Shown: piece after piece, positions 45,643-54,716 of the stretch
Layout of the letters: each line of letters opens with the position of its first letter
How positions within the stretch are numbered: the stretch's first letter is position 1
Assembly (NCBI RefSeq): GCF_900156455.1
Contig: NZ_FTNQ01000002.1
Coordinates: 744,001 to 808,000, forward strand
Source: Microbacterium sp. RURRCA19A
GTDB lineage: Bacteria; Actinomycetota; Actinomycetes; Actinomycetales; Microbacteriaceae
Length of the DNA stretch: 64,000 bases
Direction: 5' to 3'
Notes under the pieces: model-generated
Database searches by the model: none
Told to the model about the DNA's origin: nothing
Seen by the model: only the letters and a program-made list of their open reading frames with translations
Position numbers and translations under genes: made by a program

Positions 45643-46575
45643 ATGACGGACGTGTTCGACAGCCCCATGTCGGTCTCGGCATACGAGGTTCTCCGCGTCG
45701 ACGTCGACATCGACGACGAGGGACTCCGCCGTGCGTACCGCGTCCGACTGCGCGAAACGCACCCCGACACCGGCGGCGATGCCGCGCTGTTCGTCCAGGT
45801 GCAGCGCGCGTGGGAACTCGTCGGCACGCCCGAGGCCCGCGCCGCCTACGACCGCGGCCGCGGACACGCATCGGCCGAGTGGGGCGGTGGGGCCACGGCA
45901 GCCCCTCCTCCGCGTCCCGACACCCGACCCCGTGCACGCGCGTACGGCCAGCCCGGCGGCTGGCGTCGGGAGCGGTACCTGTCGCTGATCCGCGAGTGGG
46001 TGGGCCGCGGCGTCGACATCGCCGACCCGTACGATCCCGCGCTCGTGCGGTCGGCGCCGCCGGAGATCCGGCACATCCTCGCCGACGCGCTCGCCGAGGA
46101 GGAGACCGCACGCCTCGTCGCCGACCTCGGGATGGGATACACCGTGTGGCACGACGTCTTCGCCGACCGCGACGGCCTCGACCCGGAGCAGAAGATCGAC
46201 CACCTCGTGCTCGGCCCCAGCGGGCTGTACGCGATGCTGAGCGAGGACTTCGGCGGTCCGGTCGGGGTGCGCCGGGGGGAGATCACCGGACCGAACGTCA
46301 TCGGTTCGCCGGTGACGCAGCTCGTGTCGCGGGCCCGCGTGATCGCGCGGGCCGCGGGCGTCCGTTTCAGCGGCGCGATGGTCGTGCTGCCCGACGACGC
46401 GATCCTCGACGCGGTCACCGATCTCGGCAAGGTCCGCGGAACCCCCGTCGTGCTGGTGCAGCGGAGCGCCCTCACGACGTTGCTGCGGCGCGGCATCCCG
46501 GGGGCGCGTGAGGTCGGCGGCACCGAGCTTTTCGACGTCCGCACCCGGCTGCAGCAGCGCGTCCGGCACGTCTGA
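45643..46575 (+). CDS. J-domain protein fused to a NERD-like domain
   Basis: 310 residues. Residues 9-70 are a J domain (SAYEVLRVDVDI, RETHPDTGG with the HPD triad that stimulates DnaK, AYDRGRG). After a Pro/Arg linker, the C-terminal 180 residues contain IDHLVLGPSGLYAMLSEDFG and GEITGPN, the pattern of NERD (nuclease-related) domains. No DnaK gene is nearby. The -10-like TAGCCT at 45607 gives a short leader. Confidence 0.75.
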   Translation: MTDVFDSPMSVSAYEVLRVDVDIDDEGLRRAYRVRLRETHPDTGGDAALFVQVQRAWELVGTPEARAAYDRGRGHASAEWGGGATAAPPPRPDTRPRARAYGQPGGWRRERYLSLIREWVGRGVDIADPYDPALVRSAPPEIRHILADALAEEETARLVADLGMGYTVWHDVFADRDGLDPEQKIDHLVLGPSGLYAMLSEDFGGPVGVRRGEITGPNVIGSPVTQLVSRARVIARAAGVRFSGAMVVLPDDAILDAVTDLGKVRGTPVVLVQRSALTTLLRRGIPGAREVGGTELFDVRTRLQQRVRHV

Positions 46576-46602
46576 GGCGGGCGCCGGGAAACCCGGCGCG
46601 CC

Positions 46603-46608
46603 TAGGGT
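46603..46608 (+). promoter_or_regulatory. -10 element of the DUF5302 gene, leaderless layout
   Basis: TAGGGT ends six bases before the ATG at 46615. Confidence 0.55.
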
Positions 46609-46614
46609 GGACCC

Positions 46615-46797
46615 ATGAGTACCGACGAGACCCCGGATGCCACGGCATCCGACGACATGAAGCGCAAGTTCAAGGAAGCCCTGGCGAAGAAGAACGGGCA
46701 GCAGCGGTCGGGTCAGGCTCACCTCGACGGGCACTCCGCCGTCCAGGGGACGCACGGAGCCGTCACGAAGCGCGAGTTCCGCCGCAAGAGCGGCTGA
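46615..46797 (+). CDS. DUF5302 protein
   Basis: 60 residues, highly charged and probably disordered. DDMKRKFKEALAKKNGQQ and the terminal REFRRKSG are the DUF5302 marks. A very common small actinobacterial protein of unknown role. Confidence 0.8.
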   Translation: MSTDETPDATASDDMKRKFKEALAKKNGQQRSGQAHLDGHSAVQGTHGAVTKREFRRKSG

Positions 46798-46805
46798 CCT
46801 CCGGG

Positions 46806-46885
46806 CCGGACTCCGGAGATTCGGGCCTTTCGCGGACTTCTCGCCGCGCGGAGAAGCCCACACGGCCGAATTCTCCGGAGCCCGG
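46806..46885. terminator. Bidirectional terminator between convergent genes
   Basis: A near-perfect 21-base inverted repeat (46806-46826 with 46865-46885, core CTCCGGAGA and TCTCCGGAG) encloses a smaller stem, CTTCTC with GAGAAG. It lies exactly between the converging DUF5302 and thiD-tenA genes. Confidence 0.6.
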
Positions 46886-46891
46886 CACACG

Positions 46892-48325
46892 TCATCGCTG
46901 CAGCGGTGCCTCGAAGAACGCCAACTCCAGCCGCATCGACCGGGCGTACGCCCGGGCCATCGCGGCCCGGGTCGCGAGTGAGGCGTCGCGCGCGGCGGCA
47001 TCCGCGATCCGCGACGCCTCCGCTGAGGAGGCGCCGAACGTCTCGTCGCCGTAGGCCGTGAGCCAGTCGGCGTACGCATGGTCGGGGGTGAACGTGCCGC
47101 GCCAGCGCGCACCGATGTCGGTGTACAGCACGAAGCACGGCAGAACAGCCGCGACCAGCACCGCGTACGAGCCGCCCGCCGACACGGCGTGCATGTGGTC
47201 GGTGTAGGCGGCGGTGGCGGGCGCGGGCGCGAGGTCGGTGGCATCCACGTGCGACTCGTGCAGTGTCGCCTCTTCCGCCAGGCACGACACCGACGCCGCC
47301 GCCCAGAACCGCTGCTCTTCGGTGCGGGGCGCGAGGGCCGCGGCGCGGGCCAGGACGCGGGCGTACTCCCGCAGGTACAGCAGGTCCTGCCCGAGGTAAA
47401 AGGTGAACGCGGCGCGGTCCAAATCGCCGGATGCCAGCCCCCGCACGAACGCGCAGTCGTCGACATCGGCGCGCACCGCCGCCGTGTCCTCCCACCGCGC
47501 GGCGCTCCACGACGGGGCGAGGTCGAGGTTCGGCCGCAGCTCGTGCAGGTGGTCGATCGGACCGTTTCCACGCCCGACGTGCAGCTCGGCGGCGTTCTCG
47601 AGAGCGCCGGTGAGCCAACGTTTCGCCCGCACGAGGGCGTCGGGCCAGGGCAGACCGTGCGCCGCGAGCGTCGCCATCGCAGACGACAGCGAGCATCCGG
47701 TGCCGTGGGTGTGCGGGGTGGCGACGCGACGGCCGGGCACCGGGTGGATGCCGGCCGCGTCGACGATGGCATCCGGACTCTCCTCGCCCGTGAGATGCCC
47801 GCCCTTGAGCAGAACGGCCGTGTCGGTGCGGGCCGCGAGGGCCTGTGCCTGCGCGACCGCGGTGTCCCAGTCGGCGGCGACGGGTTCGCCCACGAGCACG
47901 GCCAGCTCGGGCAGGTTCGGGGTGACGAGGTCGGCGAGCCGACACAGGTCGCGTACGGCCGCCTCGGCGTCGGCGTCGAGCAGCCGGTCGCCGCTGGTCG
48001 CGATCATCACGGGGTCGAGCACGATGACCGGTGGCCGCGTCGCGGTCAGCCACTGCGCGACGACGGCGACGACCTCGGCCGACCCCAGCATCCCGATCTT
48101 CACGGCGTCGATCTCGACGTCGTCGCTCACCGCCCGCAGCTGCGCCGTCAGGAAGTCCGTCGGCGGCACGTGCACCTCGCGCACACCGAGGGTGTTCTGC
48201 GCGACGAGCGCGGTCACCGCCGCCATTCCGTAGCCGCCGAACGCCGAGATGCTCTTCAGATCGGCCTGGACGCCGGCGCCCCCGGTCGGGTCGGTGCCGG
48301 CGATGCTCAGCACGCGGGGGATCAT
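46892..48325 (-). CDS. thiD: HMP/HMP-P kinase fused to TenA-like aminopyrimidine hydrolase
   Basis: 477 residues. Residues 1-260 are ThiD (LSIAGTDPTGGAGVQADLKS, DPVMIATSGDRLL, HTHGTGCSLSSA), which phosphorylates hydroxymethylpyrimidine twice. Residues 275-477 are TenA-like (FTFYLGQDLLYLREYARVLA, YTDIGARWRGTFTPDHAYADW), which salvages degraded thiamine pyrimidine. The ThiD-TenA fusion is known in actinobacteria. The start overlaps the thiE stop. Confidence 0.93.
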   Translation of the reverse strand: MIPRVLSIAGTDPTGGAGVQADLKSISAFGGYGMAAVTALVAQNTLGVREVHVPPTDFLTAQLRAVSDDVEIDAVKIGMLGSAEVVAVVAQWLTATRPPVIVLDPVMIATSGDRLLDADAEAAVRDLCRLADLVTPNLPELAVLVGEPVAADWDTAVAQAQALAARTDTAVLLKGGHLTGEESPDAIVDAAGIHPVPGRRVATPHTHGTGCSLSSAMATLAAHGLPWPDALVRAKRWLTGALENAAELHVGRGNGPIDHLHELRPNLDLAPSWSAARWEDTAAVRADVDDCAFVRGLASGDLDRAAFTFYLGQDLLYLREYARVLARAAALAPRTEEQRFWAAASVSCLAEEATLHESHVDATDLAPAPATAAYTDHMHAVSAGGSYAVLVAAVLPCFVLYTDIGARWRGTFTPDHAYADWLTAYGDETFGASSAEASRIADAAARDASLATRAAMARAYARSMRLELAFFEAPLQR

Positions 48326-48963
48326 GCCCACGCCTCGCGGAGCTCGCGGGTGGCGGCGGCGGGGTCGTCGGCTCCGCTCACCGCCGAGACCACCGCGACG
48401 CCCGCGGCCCCGGCCCCGCGTAGCCCGCGGACATCGCCCACCTCGATGCCGCCGATCGCGACGCAGGGCAGAGGAGCGGATGCCGCGAGCGCGGCGAACC
48501 CGTCGACCCCCAGCGGCTGCGGGTGATCGGGCTTGGTCGCCGTCGCGCGGATCACGCCGACGCCGAGGTAATCGACGGTCCCGGTCGGTAGCCCGGCGGC
48601 CGCCGCGAAGTGCGCCGGGGTGTTCGCCGTCCACCCGATCAGGGCGTCGGGGCCGAGCAGCCAGCGCGCGGCGATCACCGGCAGGTCGCTCTGGCCGAGG
48701 TGGACGCCGTCGACGCGGGCTCCGGCGGCCCGGGCGGCGAGGGCCACATCCACGCGGTCGTCGACGACGAACGTCGCCCGTCCCGCGATGACGTCGGCCA
48801 GGGCCGTCACACGATCGAACAGATCGCGTCCGCACGCGTCCTTGTCGCGGAACTGCACGACGCTCGCCCCTGATCCGGCGGCGACGTCGACGACCTCGAC
48901 GACGCGCGCGAACGGCATCCGGTGATCGGTCACGAGGTGCAGCGACAGGTCATGCGTGCTCAC
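48322..48963 (-). CDS. thiE: Thiamine-phosphate synthase
   Basis: 213 residues, GTG start. TIM barrel that joins HMP-PP and THZ-P to thiamine phosphate. Marks: [35 protein letters not shown] and [12 protein letters not shown]. Coupled to thiM (GTGA) and thiD. Confidence 0.94.
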   Translation of the reverse strand: MSTHDLSLHLVTDHRMPFARVVEVVDVAAGSGASVVQFRDKDACGRDLFDRVTALADVIAGRATFVVDDRVDVALAARAAGARVDGVHLGQSDLPVIAARWLLGPDALIGWTANTPAHFAAAAGLPTGTVDYLGVGVIRATATKPDHPQPLGVDGFAALAASAPLPCVAIGGIEVGDVRGLRGAGAAGVAVVSAVSGADDPAAATRELREAWA

Positions 48964-49742
48964 ACCGTCACCCGCCCGTCGAGGTCGGCGGGCTCCACCG
49001 CGGCGAGGGCGTCGAGGAAAGCGACGGCGAACAACCCCGGTCCGGTCGAGGTCGCTTCTGCGCGCTCCGACGCCACGGCCCAGATCGCGCTCGCCGTCGT
49101 CGCGGCGGTGAAGCCGTCGGCGACCGCGAGCAGCGCCGCCATCGCCGCGCCGAGGGCGCAACCGCCGCCGGTGACGCGGGTGAGCTGGACGCTGCCGCCG
49201 TGCACGCGCGCCGTGCGCTCGGCATCCACGATCAGGTCGACCGGACCCGAAACGGCCACCGTCCCGCCGGTGCGCGTCGCGAGTGCGCGGGCCGCGTCGA
49301 CCGCGGCCTCGGGGGAGTCCGTCGAGTCGACGCCGCGACCGCCCGCCCCGGCGCCGGCGAGGGCGAGGATCTCGGACGCGTTGCCCCGCACGATCGCGGG
49401 CCGCGCCGCGAGCAGGTCGTGGGCCAGGGCCGTGCGTACCGGCAGCACCCCCACGGCGACGGGGTCGAGCACCCACGGCGTTCCCGCTGCGACGGCTTCG
49501 CGGGCTGCGTCGCGCTGCTCGGCGGTCGGGGTGCCGAGGTTCACCAGGACGCCCCCGGCGACGCCGGCGAAGAGCCCCGCCTCACCGGGGATGTCGCACA
49601 TGGCGGGTGAGGCGCCGAGGGCGAGGAGGGCGTTGGCGGTGAAGTTGGTCACCACCGCGTTGGTGATGCACTGCACGAGCGGCGGGCCGTCCCGCAGATC
49701 GGAGAGGGCGGTGGACGGAGACGACGACGTGCGAACGACCAT
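48960..49742 (-). CDS. thiM: Hydroxyethylthiazole kinase
   Basis: 260 residues. It phosphorylates thiazole alcohol for salvage. [31 protein letters not shown] and [15 protein letters not shown], with the catalytic Cys in the last, are diagnostic. ATG 49742 lies nine bases after GAAGGG at the end of the TPP riboswitch; an ATG at 49751 sits inside the riboswitch and is unlikely. Confidence 0.94.
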   Translation of the reverse strand: MVVRTSSSPSTALSDLRDGPPLVQCITNAVVTNFTANALLALGASPAMCDIPGEAGLFAGVAGGVLVNLGTPTAEQRDAAREAVAAGTPWVLDPVAVGVLPVRTALAHDLLAARPAIVRGNASEILALAGAGAGGRGVDSTDSPEAAVDAARALATRTGGTVAVSGPVDLIVDAERTARVHGGSVQLTRVTGGGCALGAAMAALLAVADGFTAATTASAIWAVASERAEATSTGPGLFAVAFLDALAAVEPADLDGRVTV

Positions 49743-49750
49743 TCGCGACA

Positions 49751-49820
49751 TCCCTTCGCTAGTACGAACTAGATCAGGTTCGACGGGTGTGTTCTCAGCC
49801 CCGTGGGGCACCCCGTGTCA
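49751..49820 (-). promoter_or_regulatory. TPP riboswitch before thiM-thiE-thiD
   Basis: Reading the minus strand: GGGGTGCC, then GGGGCTGAGA, ACCC, CGAACCTGATCTAGTT and the end GTACTAGCGAAGGGA, all conserved THI-box blocks in order. The last block contains the thiM ribosome site, so control by hiding the site when TPP is bound is likely. Confidence 0.93.
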
Positions 49821-49828
49821 CTGCGGCG

Positions 49829-49834
49829 AAGGTA
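49829..49834 (-). promoter_or_regulatory. Possible -10 element of the thiM operon
   Basis: TACCTT on the minus strand, about eight bases before the riboswitch begins, a fitting place for the promoter. Confidence 0.4.
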
Positions 49835-49892
49835 GCACGGCGGACTCGCTCGCGTCGGACGCGGTCGTGCCGAACGCCGTCGCGCGGGACGC

Positions 49893-50564
49893 TCAGTAAC
49901 GCGCGGAGAAGCCGCCGTCGGTGTGGAGGAGCTGTCCGCTGATCCACCGGCCCTCGGGCGAGAGCAGGAACGCCGTGATCCCGGCGATGTCGCGCGGAAC
50001 GCCGAGTCGGCCGAGCGGCTGGTGGGCGGTCAGGGCGTCGCGGGTCTCGGCATCCATCCCTCCGGTGTCGATCGGACCCGGGTTCACGACGTTGGCCGAG
50101 ATGCCGCGCGGACCGAGTTCCCGGGCGGCCGAGATCACGATGCGGTCGAGTGCGCCCTTGGAGGCGCCGTAGGGGAGGTTGCCCGTGGTGTGGTCGCTCG
50201 TGAACGCGACGATCGCGCCGCCGGTCTCGTCGACCTGGCGGGCGAAGGCCGCGATGAGAAGCAGGGTCGCGCGGGCGTTGACGGCGACGTGGCGGTCGAA
50301 GCTCTCGGCGGTGGTGTCCAGGACGAGGATGCCGGACTCCTCGTCGTGCGCGTGGCTCAGGACGAGCGCGTGGATCGGCCCGCGGTCGCGGGAGACGCGT
50401 TCGACCAGCTCGGTCGGGGCGGTGGGGCTCGCGAGGTCGCAGGGGGAGTCGCCCGAATCGAGGTCGCTGGTCACCACGTCCCAGCCGTCGGCTTCGAGCC
50501 GGGGGACGATCCCCGCGGCGATGCTGTTCGCGCGCGCGGCGCCGGTGACGAGGACGTGGGGCAT
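49893..50564 (-). CDS. Short-chain dehydrogenase/reductase
   Basis: 223 residues. N-terminal VLVTGAARANSIAAGI is an altered glycine motif (GxxxGxG reduced), the active site is YGASK with a preceding FTSD, and ISANVVNPGPIDTGGM follows. The C-terminus GQLLHTDGGFSARY is usual for classical SDRs. Substrate unknown; single-gene unit. Confidence 0.82.
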   Translation of the reverse strand: MPHVLVTGAARANSIAAGIVPRLEADGWDVVTSDLDSGDSPCDLASPTAPTELVERVSRDRGPIHALVLSHAHDEESGILVLDTTAESFDRHVAVNARATLLLIAAFARQVDETGGAIVAFTSDHTTGNLPYGASKGALDRIVISAARELGPRGISANVVNPGPIDTGGMDAETRDALTAHQPLGRLGVPRDIAGITAFLLSPEGRWISGQLLHTDGGFSARY

Positions 50565-50570
50565 GCGTCG

Positions 50571-50576
50571 AGGCTA
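50571..50576 (-). promoter_or_regulatory. -10 element of the SDR gene, leaderless layout
   Basis: TAGCCT ends six bases before the ATG at 50564 on the minus strand. Confidence 0.55.
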
Positions 50577-50711
50577 CGCGGGCGCGCGCGGGCACTCGGG
50601 ACGGTGCACGCCGCACGCCGCGCACCGCACGGCGCTGTCGCGCTCTCGCGCTCTCGCACCGATGTGCATCCGCGTCGGCGGGCGTCCGCGCGGACGCGCT
50701 GGACGACGGCT

Positions 50712-52157
50712 TCAGAACGGCGCTGGTTCTCGGTCGTGGTCGGTGCGCGGCGGTGGCGGTGGGGTGGGGTCGTCGGGAAGGAATCTGACCGCGGGTGAGT
50801 AGGGCAGTGGTTCGTCGATATAGACGCGGCCGGTCGGGGAGGTCCATTCGAGGATTCCGCCAGGGAGTTGATGGACTTTCCAGCGGGTGAACTGCTTCTG
50901 GGTGTGGTGTCGCTGGCAGAGGTGGGCGAGGTTTCGGACGTCGGTGGGGCCGCCGAGGGCGTGGTCTCGGGTGTGGTCGACTTCGCATCTCACGGCGGGG
51001 GTGGTGCAGCCGGGCCAGCGGCAGTGGCGGTCGCGGGCGCGGAGGTGTCGGTCGATCGCGGCGGTGCGGTGGTAGGTGTCCGTGTGCAGCACCGCGCCGG
51101 TGACGGGGTGGGTGAGGACCCGGTCCCAGGGCAGCGGGGTGGCGTCGGCGAGGGCGCGGGCGGTGTCGGCGTCGATGGGTCCGTGTCCGACGAGGGCGGC
51201 GGGATCGGAGTTCTCGTCGCCGGGGTGCAGCATCGTCAGCGCGGGGACGACGACCTGCACGCGCGCGCGGATCGCCCCGAGTGTGCCGGGGCCGTCGTCG
51301 CCGCGGGTGGGGTCGGCGTCGGGCGCGGCGGTCAGGAGGAGGTCGGCGAGGATGTCCGCGCGCACCTGGTCGGCCGTGCGGGTGTCGGGGGTTCGCGTGT
51401 CGGGCGGGGCCGTCGCGGCCTCCCCGCGATCATCACGGTCGCCACCACTCCCGCGGCCGTCCACGGGTTCCGCCGCGGAGGCATCGCATGGTCCGGCGTC
51501 TCGTCGCATGTCGACGATCGCCGCGCTCTGTTGCACGAGGCGGTCGTAGATCCCCACCGCCAGCACCGTCGGGAGGGTCGCGATGAGGTCGGACATCCCG
51601 TCCTGCCCGGGAACGACGCGGACGCATCGGGTCTCCCGGCCGCGCTTGTGGCGTTCGGTGAGGGTGGTGGGCTGCAGCGCCTCCGCCAACGCCAGAAGAC
51701 GGGTCTTCAACCTCCCGGGGCTCAGTCCGTCGGCGGTGGCGACGGCGAGGACGTCGAACTCGTGACGACGATCCTGGGGCAGCGGGGTCCCGGCATCCAC
51801 GATCACCCGCACGTGCGCGCGGGACAGCGCCCCCGCCTCCCACGCGTCCAGGGTGACGGGGAAGTCATCGGCGAGGGTCATCGCCCGCCCGATCTGCCCC
51901 TGCACGGCGCGATCGGACAAGTGCGACGCGGCCGCGATCTCGGACGAGACCTCCCGCAGCGCCATCTCCGCCGCCCGCGACGACGCCTGCAGCCCCGCGG
52001 AAGCCTCGAGGGCGAGGTGCCCCGCCCGGGCCAACGTCCGCACCCGCCGGGCCTCGGCGGAGGCGACCTCGGCATCCACTCCCCGCACCTCGGCCAGCAC
52101 CACCGACAGGGCGACAGCCCCGTCATCGGGGAGTGGCGGACGCGAATCGAAGGACAT
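50712..52157 (-). CDS. DUF222 / HNH endonuclease-domain protein
   Basis: 481 residues. The DUF222 (13E12-like) part fills residues 20-340 with helices such as ALEASAGLQASSRAAEMALR. The HNH domain near residues 385-440 reads CRWPGCTTPAVRCEVDHTRD then GGPTDVRNLAHLCQRHHTQK. Many paralogues occur in each actinobacterial genome; some are linked to mobile DNA, but biological function is unclear. A Pro-rich tail ends it. Confidence 0.9.
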   Translation of the reverse strand: MSFDSRPPLPDDGAVALSVVLAEVRGVDAEVASAEARRVRTLARAGHLALEASAGLQASSRAAEMALREVSSEIAAASHLSDRAVQGQIGRAMTLADDFPVTLDAWEAGALSRAHVRVIVDAGTPLPQDRRHEFDVLAVATADGLSPGRLKTRLLALAEALQPTTLTERHKRGRETRCVRVVPGQDGMSDLIATLPTVLAVGIYDRLVQQSAAIVDMRRDAGPCDASAAEPVDGRGSGGDRDDRGEAATAPPDTRTPDTRTADQVRADILADLLLTAAPDADPTRGDDGPGTLGAIRARVQVVVPALTMLHPGDENSDPAALVGHGPIDADTARALADATPLPWDRVLTHPVTGAVLHTDTYHRTAAIDRHLRARDRHCRWPGCTTPAVRCEVDHTRDHALGGPTDVRNLAHLCQRHHTQKQFTRWKVHQLPGGILEWTSPTGRVYIDEPLPYSPAVRFLPDDPTPPPPPRTDHDREPAPF

Positions 52158-52163
52158 GTCTGC

Positions 52164-52169
52164 ATGCTA
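52164..52169 (-). promoter_or_regulatory. -10 element of the DUF222-HNH gene, leaderless layout
   Basis: TAGCAT ends six bases before the ATG at 52157. The remaining 52170-52447 shows no gene or clear hairpin. Confidence 0.55.
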
Positions 52170-52447
52170 GCGAGGGGGTCCGACATCACAGCGGCCCCGA
52201 GGCGGCACATCGGGACAGATCCGACATCGCGCCTGCTGGGGAGGAGGGGTGCGTGGCATCGCCGGCCGCAACAAACACGCGATGATCAGGTGTTTCCTCG
52301 CGGCGAGACGGCGCGGGTGAGGTTTCGCCGATCCCGTGGTGGGCGAGTGCGAGGCCACGGAAGCGGAATCGGGACGCCGCGGGCGAGCGCGCCCAGACGT
52401 CGCCGCCACACGGGTCGGCCGCCGCACGGCCCCGCCGTCGCGAGACG

Positions 52448-53947
52448 TCAGTCGTTGAGCCCGAAGAGGTCGAGCGGGTGCGTCAGCCGCCACCAGGGGC
52501 TCGGCGGCTCGATGTCGCTCTCCAGCTGGACGTCGACGGTGGCGGCATCCAGGGGGCCGGTGGCGATCAGCTCGCCGACGGTCGAGCCCGCGTCCCGCGC
52601 GTCGCCGAGCGTGAACGACGTGCCGGGAGTCGCGCTCGCGCCGTTCCACAGCACGTTCTGCGCGTCCGTCGCCGTGACGAGCGACACGTCCTCGCCCCAC
52701 AGCGTCGAGACCTTGCCGACGACCGTTCCCGCCGGCACCGAGGTGCGCAGCTGCACCTCTTCGGCGAGGCGCGTGTACAGGTCGCGGCTGGCCTGATCGC
52801 GCTCGTCGGGGCCGGGTTGGCCGAGCACGGCCGCGTAGGTGCGCACCGTGATCCCGCCGACCGTCAGGTCTTTCGCCGACAGCAGGTTCCAGGCATCCAG
52901 GGTTCCGGTCTTGATCCCCACGACGCCGGCGTCGGCCAGAAGCGGGTTGCCGTTCTTGAACGTTCCGGCACCCGGCAGCGACATCTCGGGGGTGCGCACG
53001 ATCTCGGCGATCACGGGGTTCTGCAACGCCTTCTCGGCGAGGGCGATGAGAGCCGCGGGCGTCGCGGTGTTGCCGGCCTCGATCCCGGTGGGGTTCACGA
53101 TCGTGATGCCCGAGATTCCGCGCTCAGACAGGTAGCGGGCGGCGGCCGCGGCGAAATCGGCGTTCGAGGGCCAGAGATCGGATGCCAGTCGCTGAGCGTA
53201 GTTGTTGGCCGAGGCGATGAGCATGCCCTGGAGCATCTGCAGCTCGGTCAGGGTGCCGTCGACGGGGACGTCGAGGGAGGATTCGCCGCGGAAACGGTAC
53301 TGCCAGTAGTCGTCGCTGTCGGCCTGCGTGAACCCGTACGTCGGTCCCTGTTCGCCCGGAGCCAGCGGAAGTCGTTCGAGCACGAGCAGCGCGGTCACGA
53401 CCTTGGTGATGCTCGCGATCGACTGGGGGGCTTCCCCTGAGGACAGCACGTCGGGCATGCCCTGGACCGCTACCGCCGCCTCGCCCTGGGTCGGCCACGC
53501 CGGCGACGCGGCGGGGGCCGCGACGGACTGCACCACGAGCGGCGTGACGCGCGGCGCGACCGCGTTCAGCGGCCAGAGCAGCGTGACCGCGGCGTACACG
53601 GCGACGAGCAGCATCAGCAGCAGCGGCGGGATGACGGTGCCGGGACGCAGCGCACGCCGGCGGCGCCCCGCGAGCAGATCGGGCGGGCGGGGTCCTGCCG
53701 GGGTGAGCGCGAACTCCGGAGCCGGACGGGGGGAGTCCGCCGACGCCGGGTCCACCCACGTCAACGCGATGGGTCCGCCGATGAGGATGCGTTCCGGAGC
53801 GGACGGGGGAAGGCCGGGTGCCGGGTCTCCGTCGTGCGCGGGGGCGACGGATGCCGCGGGCGCGGGGGTGTCGTCAGCGGGGGCATCGGGCGCGGAATCG
53901 ACCCGGTCACGCAGCTCGCGCCGTGTGGCCGGTGTCTGGTCGTGCAC
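52448..53947 (-). CDS. D-alanyl-D-alanine carboxypeptidase, S11-type, membrane-anchored
   Basis: 499 residues from a GTG. A long Pro/Ala-rich cytosolic part (1-100) leads to one membrane segment (VIPPLLLMLLVAVYAAVTLL) and an extracellular penicillin-binding domain. Catalytic motifs are Ser179-x-x-Lys182 (SITK), Ser246-x-Asn248 (SAN) and Lys346-Thr-Gly (KTG). It trims peptidoglycan stem peptides. The usual C-terminal beta domain is present (GTVVGKVSTLWGEDVSLV). Divergent from the thiamine transporter. Confidence 0.88.
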   Translation of the reverse strand: MHDQTPATRRELRDRVDSAPDAPADDTPAPAASVAPAHDGDPAPGLPPSAPERILIGGPIALTWVDPASADSPRPAPEFALTPAGPRPPDLLAGRRRRALRPGTVIPPLLLMLLVAVYAAVTLLWPLNAVAPRVTPLVVQSVAAPAASPAWPTQGEAAVAVQGMPDVLSSGEAPQSIASITKVVTALLVLERLPLAPGEQGPTYGFTQADSDDYWQYRFRGESSLDVPVDGTLTELQMLQGMLIASANNYAQRLASDLWPSNADFAAAAARYLSERGISGITIVNPTGIEAGNTATPAALIALAEKALQNPVIAEIVRTPEMSLPGAGTFKNGNPLLADAGVVGIKTGTLDAWNLLSAKDLTVGGITVRTYAAVLGQPGPDERDQASRDLYTRLAEEVQLRTSVPAGTVVGKVSTLWGEDVSLVTATDAQNVLWNGASATPGTSFTLGDARDAGSTVGELIATGPLDAATVDVQLESDIEPPSPWWRLTHPLDLFGLND

Positions 53948-53953
53948 CCGCCC

Positions 53954-53959
53954 ACGCTA
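53954..53959 (-). promoter_or_regulatory. -10 element of the carboxypeptidase gene, leaderless layout
   Basis: TAGCGT ends six bases before the GTG at 53947 on the minus strand. Confidence 0.55.
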
Positions 53960-53974
53960 CCCCGGCCACCGGCC

Positions 53975-53980
53975 TATACT
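53975..53980 (+). promoter_or_regulatory. -10 element of the ykoE operon
   Basis: TATACT, close to consensus, 13 bases before the TPP riboswitch. It lies back to back with the carboxypeptidase promoter. Confidence 0.6.
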
Positions 53981-53992
53981 CGGGAACCACAA

Positions 53993-54078
53993 CCACGGGA
54001 GTCCGGTGAGCCGGGCTGAGAGGAAGCGACCCACGCTTCGACCGTCGAACCTGATCCGGATCATGCCGGCGCAGGGAG
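53993..54078 (+). promoter_or_regulatory. TPP riboswitch before ykoE-ykoD-ykoC
   Basis: CACGGGAGTCCGG, GGGCTGAGAGG, GACCC, then CGAACCTGATCCGGATCATG and CCGGCGCAGGGAGGA follow the THI-box order on the plus strand. The ribosome site GGAGGAGAAG directly follows and precedes ATG 54087. Confidence 0.93.
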
Positions 54079-54086
54079 GAGAAGAA

Positions 54087-54716
54087 ATGCACACGTCCAC
54101 GTCTGCCCGGACGGCCCCGGCCGTCGCCACTTCCGACCGCTTCCGCTGGCGCGTCGTCGACATCGTCGTCGCCGCGGTCCTCGGTGTCGCGATCGGCCTC
54201 GTCTTCTGGGGATGGAACACCGTCGGCGGCCTGTGGTTCGCCGCGATGGACGGGCTCACACCCGGCCTCGGCGGTATCGCCGTCGGCATCTGGCTGCTCG
54301 GCGGTGTGGTCGGCGGGCTCGTCATCCGCAAGCCCGGCGCGGCACTTCTCGTCGAGATCATCGCCGCGGTCGTGTCCGCCCTCATCGGCAACGTCTGGGG
54401 AATCAGCACGATCTACTCGGGACTCGCACAGGGCCTGGGCGCCGAGTTGATCTTCCTCGCGTTCCTCTACCTGCGCTTCTCGCTGCCGGTCGCGATGCTC
54501 GCCGGTGCGGGAGCCGGCGTCGGCGCGTGGGTGCTCGAGTTCTTCACCGGCAACATCGTCAAGACCGCCGAGTTCAACCTCCTCTACCTCGGCACGCTCA
54601 TCGTCTCGGGAGCGGTGCTCGGCGGTGTCGTGGGGTGGCTCCTCGTCCGGGCGCTCGCTGCCAGCGGCGCACTCAGCCGGTTCGCCGCGGGACGCGAACG
54701 CCGCCGCGAGGTCTGA
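54087..54716 (+). CDS. ykoE: ECF transporter S component for a thiamine precursor (YkoE)
   Basis: 209 residues with about five or six hydrophobic segments; WRVVDIVVAAVLGVAIGLVF and WNTVGGLWFAAMDGLTPGLGG are YkoE-like. It binds hydroxymethylpyrimidine or thiamine at the membrane. Being behind a TPP riboswitch and before an ECF ATPase fixes the assignment. TGATG overlap with ykoD. Confidence 0.9.
   Translation: MHTSTSARTAPAVATSDRFRWRVVDIVVAAVLGVAIGLVFWGWNTVGGLWFAAMDGLTPGLGGIAVGIWLLGGVVGGLVIRKPGAALLVEIIAAVVSALIGNVWGISTIYSGLAQGLGAELIFLAFLYLRFSLPVAMLAGAGAGVGAWVLEFFTGNIVKTAEFNLLYLGTLIVSGAVLGGVVGWLLVRALAASGALSRFAAGRERRREV

Noticed and set aside
50712..52157. HNH protein as a homing endonuclease or transposon marker
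   Set aside because: DUF222-HNH proteins are numerous and resident in actinobacteria; no intron, intein or repeats flank it.
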